This document shows, piece after piece, positions 51,585 to 59,300 of a stretch of 61,918 nucleotides of DNA. A program made the position numbers and the translations under genes. The stretch is from Planctomycetota bacterium (lineage in GTDB: Bacteria; Planctomycetota; UBA8108; JACQVS01). Under the pieces are notes generated by a model, which was not told the DNA's origin, did not search any database, and saw nothing but the letters and a program-made list of their open reading frames with translations. Positions within the stretch are counted from its first letter, which is position 1; each line of letters begins with the position of its first letter. The DNA lies in contig JANQLS010000034.1 in the NCBI GenBank assembly GCA_028280485.1, positions 1-61,918 on the forward strand, in the 5' to 3' direction.

Positions 51585-51625
51585 TTTACTTAGTGTATAA
51601 TACACACTAAGTAAATTTTCGTCAA
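51585..51625 (-). promoter_or_regulatory. pncB-nadE promoter with NrtR-type operator
   Basis: On the minus strand, TTGACG (51620-51625), a 17-nt spacer and TATTAT (51597-51602). A perfect 12-bp palindrome, TTTACTTAGTGT-N7-ACACTAAGTAAA (51585-51615), spans the -10, whose hexamer is the core of the N7. It has the same AGTGT-N7-ACACT core as the nrtR promoter. Confidence 0.85.
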
Positions 51626-51743
51626 GCAAGCTTAGAAGAATTTTCAGGATCCTTTATTCCCACCCTTGAAATTAATTCCTCTCCCCAATCGGAAGTTCAA
51701 GTTCCCCCGGAACTTAAATGGACTTCAAATCTAAAATTGATTA

Positions 51744-52376
51744 TCACAAGGAACGAAAACAATCGACCCCCAATCGCAATCCCAATGCAGTTAAAAGCCC
51801 GCCGGTGATTCCAACGATCCATCGACGAAATCTGGGCGCCTTTAATAGAGCCTGAGCTTTCCCCATACCCACACTCAATGCGATATACCAAACCAGGCTG
51901 ATTCCCACATGAATACTACATAAGAAAATGGAACTCCCTAAGACACTCCCTTCCTGACTTACAAATTGCGGTAAGACCGCGAGATAAAAAAGTGCCGTTT
52001 TTGGATTCAACAGGTTGGATAACAAACCCTCCGAAAAGGGATGCTGCCGCGTTTGACTTTCTTTTTTATTTTCAGATTCAATCTGAGGCTTGAGTGAGGA
52101 ATAAATTGATTTAAATCCCAACCAGACGAGATAAACAGCCCCCAATAATTTCAGAATGAAATAAGCGTTAGCCGAATGAGCGAGAATAGCTGAAACTCCA
52201 AAGGCGGAAAGATTGGCGTGAATTACTAAACCGAGTCGCCCTCCCAAAGTGGTTGCGATACCGGCTCGAGTCCCGCCCCTTAAAACGTTTCTAATCAAGA
52301 TGAAGGTGTCCGCCCCCGGTGTCAGGGTGAGTAATGTCACCAGAAGAGTGAAAGTTAATAATTCAGTATCGAGCAT
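51744..52376 (-). CDS. LysE/RhtB-family amino-acid exporter
   Basis: A 210-aa inner-membrane protein with six hydrophobic helices. The family signature LTPGADTFILIRNVLRGGTR and the block FSEGLLSNLLNPKTALFYLA VLPQF are clear. Members export amino acids such as threonine, homoserine, lysine or leucine, or small polar metabolites; the substrate here is unknown. The frame opens at 52460, but the ATG at 52376 has AGGTGAG upstream and gives the normal length of about 205-210 residues. It is a single gene, 130 nt from the NAPRT operator and without one of its own. Confidence 0.9.
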   Translation of the reverse strand: MLDTELLTFTLLVTLLTLTPGADTFILIRNVLRGGTRAGIATTLGGRLGLVIHANLSAFGVSAILAHSANAYFILKLLGAVYLVWLGFKSIYSSLKPQIESENKKESQTRQHPFSEGLLSNLLNPKTALFYLAVLPQFVSQEGSVLGSSIFLCSIHVGISLVWYIALSVGMGKAQALLKAPRFRRWIVGITGGLLTALGLRLGVDCFRSL

Positions 52377-52707
52377 CCAGCTCACCTGCTTATTTACTGG
52401 CTGTTCACCAAGTTTATAGATCCGCGATATACATTGAAAGCCCATCGCTCGTACCTTCAATGAACAATCTTTGCGATATTTTACTCTGAGTGTTGCAAAG
52501 TGATTTGATTAAGCCCAAATAATCTCTAATGTTACAACTTAGGCCTCAGGTGGCATGCTATTTGTAATAGCTCTTCGAATTTTTTGCAAAATGATTATTC
52601 CTCTTAGCTTCACAACTCAATGTAAAGAAGAGTTGAATTGACACTTTGCTTTTATATGAAAAAGCAAACTCAAGACCATAAGGGAGGGTAGATGGCTCAC
52701 GATATAT
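52377..52707. other. Intergenic region upstream of the LysE gene
   Basis: About 330 nt between divergent genes. No terminator, riboswitch or palindrome stands out. GGGAGGG at 52682-52688 precedes ATGGCTCAC, a frame of only 14 codons. This purine run may instead serve the 38-codon lipoprotein frame that starts at 52708. Confidence 0.4.
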
Positions 52708-52824
52708 ATGAGTTCGAATTTAAATTTCACTTTTAAGTTAAAGGGGTTGCAAACGATCCCACTTGTACTTGGACTTCTATTATTTTCCGGTTGTACTTCA
52801 ACTCCATATAACGATGAACACTAA
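52708..52824 (+). CDS. 38-aa predicted lipoprotein
   Basis: A very short frame: MSSNLNFTFKLKGLQTIPLV, a hydrophobic stretch LGLLLFSGC and TSTPYNDEH. It has a classical lipobox (LFSGC, Cys29) after a charged n-region, and a small polar tail, like entericidin-type micro-lipoproteins. Its stop overlaps the start of the downstream membrane protein gene by 11 nt (ATGAACACTAA), a coupling arrangement that argues for real translation. The ribosome binding site is poor (GGAGGG is about 20 nt away), so the call is tentative. Confidence 0.4.
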   Translation: MSSNLNFTFKLKGLQTIPLVLGLLLFSGCTSTPYNDEH

Positions 52825-53365
52825 AATCACTTCTGAAAACTCTGATCTTCAGCCGTGGAGCAATCCTACAAAATTCTTAACGAGCTGGACGTTAGCGAGT
52901 GTCCTAGGTTGGCTCATCGGTGGAAACTTGGGAGCCGGGCTGAGTTCATCCTTACCGGCGCAAACGTCTGGAGCGATCGCGGTAGCCGCCGGTGCTTTCC
53001 TCGCGTGCTCCTTTCAGGGCTGGGCCCTTCAGCCATACAAGATCTCATGGTTAGGTTGGATCAGTTCACCCGCGATAACTACCCTCCTCATCGGAGTCGC
53101 CAGTTATTTTGTAAAGGAATTCGATTTAGGCTTAGGGGTTGCCATCGGAGGGACCGTCCTTGGCAGCATACAATGGTTATTACTGAAAAAACGAATGACT
53201 CACTCCGGCTGGTGGATCGTAGCGAGCACCTTGGGTTGGATCTTAGGTGGATTTTTAAGCGGTGGAGTTCACCCAATGATCGGTTGGGCCGTCATCGGAA
53301 CGGTCTATGGGATCATTACCAGTCTATGCCTACTTAAGTTATTGGGATTGGAGTCGACTCGTTGA
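52814..53365 (+). CDS. Hypothetical multi-pass membrane protein
   Basis: A 183-aa protein with about five Gly-rich hydrophobic helices. Two internal copies of a W-x-x-AS-x-LGW-x-x-GG motif occur (SWTLASVLGWLIGGNLGAGL and WWIVASTLGWILGGFLSGGV), suggesting duplication of a hairpin. Similar Gly-zipper membrane proteins of unknown role are common in cyanobacteria and planctomycetes. The frame extends upstream to a TTG at 52763, but that would overlap the tiny lipoprotein gene. ATG 52814 is chosen. It converges on the RHS gene, leaving only 28 nt between stops. Confidence 0.65.
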   Translation: MNTKITSENSDLQPWSNPTKFLTSWTLASVLGWLIGGNLGAGLSSSLPAQTSGAIAVAAGAFLACSFQGWALQPYKISWLGWISSPAITTLLIGVASYFVKEFDLGLGVAIGGTVLGSIQWLLLKKRMTHSGWWIVASTLGWILGGFLSGGVHPMIGWAVIGTVYGIITSLCLLKLLGLESTR

Positions 53366-53393
53366 AATCCGAAATGTTTTATTCATTCATGAC

Positions 53394-56300
53394 TCAGAAG
53401 GGACAAGCCTCCATGGTACCCGCGTAGACTCCAACTGTAAATCCAGTCAGGATTCCCCCAGAAACATCATAAGCTGTATCCGTCCCCATAGCTCCACCGT
53501 AGCCAAATCCGGAAAACCAAATAGATAATGCCCCTAAAAAGTCAGGGACCTTTTTAATCGGAATATCGGGAATGCTGAACTCACCGATCCCAGCCGTATA
53601 TCCCGCAAAGAATGAAAAACCGAATAAACCGATCAAACTCGTATCGAAAACACCTGGAGTGTACATGGTGAAGCCTTCACCCTCACTGCCTCCGAAGATG
53701 CCGAATCCTAATCCCGCTCCCACAACGGGCGTGATCCAGGTGGCATCTTGCCTAAAGACTTCTTGATTCTCACAGCTTGAGTTGGCTGAATAGGAAGTGA
53801 GTCCAACGGCTTGGCCGGGACTCGGCCCAAGCGGAGAAAAGTCCTTCGCTGCCAGTTTTTTGACATCATCAACAATACTTGTAGAAATAACAAAGGCTTT
53901 AAAGCTACCACTCCATTCCACTTGTTCTTTATCTGAAAAGACATTGATCGCCAAACCGATGCCCGCATTGACGACTGCAAGAATACTCAAGGCTGAGATC
54001 ACACTTGACAAGGTCTCAGCGTTCAAACCACTGGGGTCGGCGAGTTCGATGGGATTGTTATGAGCGTAAAGATAACGGTGGCGAGAAATCGGCTCTTGAA
54101 GAGTTCCCTCAAAGGGGTCGGTAGAAAGAAGCCGTCCCCTCATTGGGTCATAATGGCGAGCCCTGAGATAATACTTTCCGGTTACGGAATCCAGTCGTTC
54201 ACCTCGATAACCGTATTTAAGATTTTCAGATGGTGAGCCGAGTGTCTCTCCCCAAGCATCCCATCGACTCTCTGATTGTACACTTCCATTGGAAGCGGTT
54301 TGTAATCGAACTCCACTGTGCCCATCGTAAATCGGGAACCTCTCTTCACCCGAAGAATACACCCCGGCTAAATCCACACCCCAAAGATTGATCTGTACGG
54401 AATTGTCTTCAAGCGAAGTTTCATGAACAATTTGAGTAAAGTCCCTCTGAGTGTCGATCAGATAACGCGTCTCCACTCCATCTACGGTTCTGGAAACCAT
54501 TTGCCCGACAGAATCGTATTGATATTCAACTAAACGATCCTCATCTCCGGTCATCACTCTCGCCTGTCGCAGACGATTATCCGCATCCCACACGTAGAGC
54601 TCCGTCCGAGTAGAAGATTCTATTCGGAGTAGGTTTCCATTACGGTCGTAGGAGTAATTAGTCGTTTCTCCATCGGTGGTCTCTCGAACGAGTTGATCAT
54701 GGAAGTTGTAAGTATAATCAGTCACACCTAAGGTTGAATCGTTTCGTTGGACGCGATTCCCTACGGCATCGTAGGTATAAACGATTTCACGAATTTCATT
54801 TTCGGTGTTATGGATTCTCTCGACGGTCAGTCGATCCAGCTCATCGTACTCCCACTCCACCCGTCGCCCATTCAGTTCGAGAACGGAGCTTTTAAAACCC
54901 CGCGAATTGTATTCGTAAGAATAAGACTCTATTTTTTCTTGTTGCTCATTTTCAATTTCAAGCAATCGTATTTTATTTCTAGAATTGTATTCTCTCGTTT
55001 CCAACAATCCATTCGGGCGAAGAATAGAAGTCAATCGTCCCACCGAGTCATATCCGTATTGAATTGTATCTCCGTTCGGAGCTTGAGCTGAGCGCAGCAA
55101 CCCACTATCGAAGTAAGTGTAGCTCATCACCCCATCCGGAGTTTCCACCTCAGTAATGTATCCCCGCTGATTCCGAGTGTAAGAGATACTTCTTCCATCG
55201 GGTTCTGTCCGACGACTGAGCCTTCCCATCGCATCGTATTCGTAAAGTGTCCTGCCACGAGAATCGGTTTCAGAAACCATCTTCCCGTTGGTGTTGTAGT
55301 CTATCGAAATGCTTGAACCGTCAGGATAGGTCTTCTCGGTCAATCGTCCTCGATCGTTATAAATGAATTGAGTTTCTTGGCCCAAAAAATCGGTACGCGT
55401 GGCTAATTGATCCACTTTATTGTAAGTGAATTCAGCTCGAGTTCCCCCGGGTCGAATGAGGGCAATTAATCGTCCTCGTTCATCGTGGCGACGCCAAGAT
55501 CTTCTCCCGAGAGCATCCTCCTGAATGGCTAGTTGGCCTTTCTCGTTGTAGAAATACTGAGTTCTTCCCCCCAGTGGATTTACAACGGCTGAAAGTCGAT
55601 TCATCGAATCGTATTCAAATCGTGTGGAATGATCGGCAGAGTTAAAAACTTCAATTAAGTTACCCACTTTATCGTAAACCAACTCTTCGGTAGAACCGTT
55701 GGGGTGTCTTGTCAAGACCAATCGATCGAGCAAGTCGTACTCATACCGAGTCACATTACCTTCAGAATCTTCGGTTCGGGTCATCCGCCCGAAGGCATCT
55801 TGGGTTACGAGAAGTTGACCCTGACCGGCACTAGAAACGGTGTGGATCTCACCACGATCATCCCGTTCAAACGAGATGGGACGTTGGCCTGGTACTTGAA
55901 TAGCTTCAGCTAAGCCATCAGCATCGAGGCTCACTTCCAATTGGGGATTATCTGAAGGATCTTCGTTGTCATCAGGATAAATAATCGATCGTGGCCTCCC
56001 AGCAGCATCGTAATTCACATTAGTAATGGAACCATCCGGGCCGATCAAGGACCGCAAGCGGTCTCGGGGATCGTAATGAAGTACCATCTGTTCCCCATCG
56101 GGATAACGCAATCGTTCCAACTGAGTACTGATGTTGTATGTCATCTCAGTTCGACGGCCGTCGGCCGAAATGACTGCAGATCGATTCCCCAAGGCATCGT
56201 ACTCAAATGAAATTTCTTGGCCGCTCGGTCCTCGAAGGGTGGTGGGTTGTCCCCCAGCATTGTAAATGAACTCTGAGATTTCTTCTCGAGGACCATCAGG

Positions 56301-59300
56301 AGTAGAAACAATAATACTCGTTGAAAGTAAATTCCCATTGAGATCCCAATCCAAAAGACGCTCTACGCCATCGGGTGAAACCGATCGAATGACACGGCCA
56401 TTAGAATCGTACTCGTAGATTTGAGTATTCCCTTCAGCATCTCTCGATCGAGTTAAATTTCCTCGACTGTCGTAGGCATTTTCAGTCACATTCCCCAAGG
56501 CATCCCTAACTGAAACCAAATTACCTCGAGCATCCCATTCGTATTGAGTTACAGCACCGTTGGGTTGAATCCTCGCTGTCATGCGACCATTAGAATCTCG
56601 CTCGTATTGGATTCGAGTCCCGGATGGATGCGTAATGGAGTTGATTCGCCCCAGAGCGTCGTAAGATCTTAATGTAGATCTTCCTTCCGGAGTCCTTTCA
56701 GAAAGCAGACGGTTCTGATCATCGTAAGTAAATTGGGTAGCATTCCCCAGTTCGTCTTTGATCTCCAAAATGTTGCCTCGTTCATCGTAGGCATACGTTT
56801 TTTCGATCCCTTCCTCAAAGCGAGTCGTTTCAACTCGGTTTTCTAAGTCATGCTCTACTTCTGTACGATTCCCCTCAGCATCGATGCTCGCAACGACTCG
56901 ACCGGAATCATCGTACTCGTATCGAGTCACTGAAAGACCATTAGGAGCGATGATTTCTAAGAGGCCATGACGAGAATTGTATTTAAAGCGAGTGATGTTC
57001 CCTAATCGATCCGTATGGGCGATTAAATCCCCGTTAGCCGAATAAGTATAGTGTTGAGCCTGGCCCATCGGATCGGTGATACGAGTGATGCGATTTTCAT
57101 CGTCGCGCTCAATCGTGATTCCCGTTCCTGAAGAATGAGTGACCCCTGTTCGAGAAATCACCATTTCGTTCCCATTGGCATCCTTTATTCTCTTTACGCC
57201 ATCGATCTTATGAATTTCGATTTCAGTTCCAAGTTGATCGGTGTAAAGAAAGAGCTGGGGATTGGCATTTGCTCCCGTGGTGTCATCAAAGAGATCTAAA
57301 TTTCCTACGGATCCGGTCGATCTCACTCCCGTCAAATCTAAAGCTTCAAGAGTTCCTCTCGTACCGGGTCGAGGGGTGAAAGCCGGTCTCATAAAACTGG
57401 GGGGAAAAAGAGCCGTAAAACGAGGAGTGGGTTCGAAATCAAAAACTTCGACTCGGCCATTAGGTAAATAGACACTCACTTTGCGCTCGCCAACGGGAAC
57501 GATCCCGAAAGATAAGCCGACGGCACGACCAATCCAATTTTCACCGAGCACTTGATTGCTGCGAACTTTTATAGATTGGTAGTTAAAGTTCCAACCGATT
57601 CCAAAGTCACCCTTAGATTTGTTTCGGCTATCGTAAGTTCGTTGAACTTCCAAGGGGAAACCCGCCAAGGGGACCGAAAGATCGGTGAACTTAAGCGAAA
57701 ATTGCCCCACAGGAAGATCACCTTCAACTTCGAAGGGAACGATGGATTCAGATTGATTCCCATTGGCATCGTTGACGGTGAGTCTTAGATCGTAGAGATC
57801 AGCTAAGAGCGTAGTCGGATCCATGACTCCCAAGGCCCCTCCCTCGACAGCTTCAGTTCCCTCTTGGATTAAACTGAAATCATTTGTCCCTGCTGGTGCG
57901 ATTTCTAAGGTGTAGTTAACAAAATTCTCGTCACTCGCCGTTCCCTGAATCTCGAGGCTCTCTCTCAAGATCGCTCCGGGTTCAGGATTTGAGATGTCGG
58001 CCTCAGGCGGCGTGACATCCGTCACTTGAGGTGCCACCACCCCGATGACCATTTTGGCTTCTTCTCCATTTAAAGAAGCGGTGACTTCAGCAACTCCTTC
58101 CCCCACTGTCCGGAGAAGACCTGCATCGACTTCTACAATATCGGTGTCACTACTACTCCAACTCACCAGGCGGTTGATCACTTGAGAAGTACCATCACTA
58201 TGTAAAGACAAACAAGTCAACTGGACGTCAGTACCTTGAATCGTACGCACCTCGACGGGAGTTACCACAATTCGAGATACTCCAATTCGACCGTCTTCTC
58301 CATCACAATTTTGGTCGACCCCATCATCATCAATTTCGTCGGCTCCAGGGAAAACTTTATCATTTTGATCATCGCAATCTCCTTGGTTGATACTGAAACC
58401 ATCTTGGTCTCCATCGATATCCCGAGGGTCGATCCCCAAAGATAAGATGAGCTGTACAGGAAGATTGGGATCTGAAGACAGCCCCCCTTTTGGAGTTTGA
58501 AATGCAACTTGACCTGCGAGCACACTGGGGTGAAAGGCTTGGGAAATCCGCCCGACTTCCCAGCCCGCAGTATTTAATATTTCTCGTGCTTGAGCTTCAG
58601 GTTGACCGACAACACTGGGTACGGTTAAGGGTGGTACAACGGAAAGAATGTAATGTTGAAAGGCCGCGTAAGCTTCATCATCTTCGACCTTAGCGGTAAC
58701 GGGGAATTCTCCTAATGCCGTCGGCAACCATTCGATCAAACCGGTTTGAGGATCGATCGTCATGCCCTCAGGGGAATCGACCAATGAAAAGGTCAATGGA
58801 TCTCGATCGATGTCGACAGCTTGAACGGCGTATAAATATTTAAATCCTAATGCCGAGGATCGGTCGGGGTTCGATTGAATTGCAGGGCCCGTATTGGGTG
58901 GTAGGACCTGTAGATAAACAGTAGCTGTTTCAGATCCCGATATCGCATCCCGTGCACGATAGGTAAAGGAGTCCGCGCTTTCCGCTTCACTAAAGTTCAG
59001 AGTATTCTGTCTAAAACTGTTGAGCCCGGGGAGGAGCCAAAAAGGTTTGGTTTCCTGTGGAATCGAGCCATCCGTATTCACGTTCGTCACGTGGTAAGCG
59101 TATTGGTTCCAAATAGGACGCGCCCGAACCCAATCATCATAGACTCCACCAAAGACCCAAATTCCGTGCTGATCCCCAGTATTAAGGGTTTGATTGGCTC
59201 CTACCACGATTTCAGCATGACCATCGGCATCGATATCGGCTACGACAGGATATTCATTGATCGTTCCCGATCGAAGTTCTGTTTCATAGAGAACAAACCC

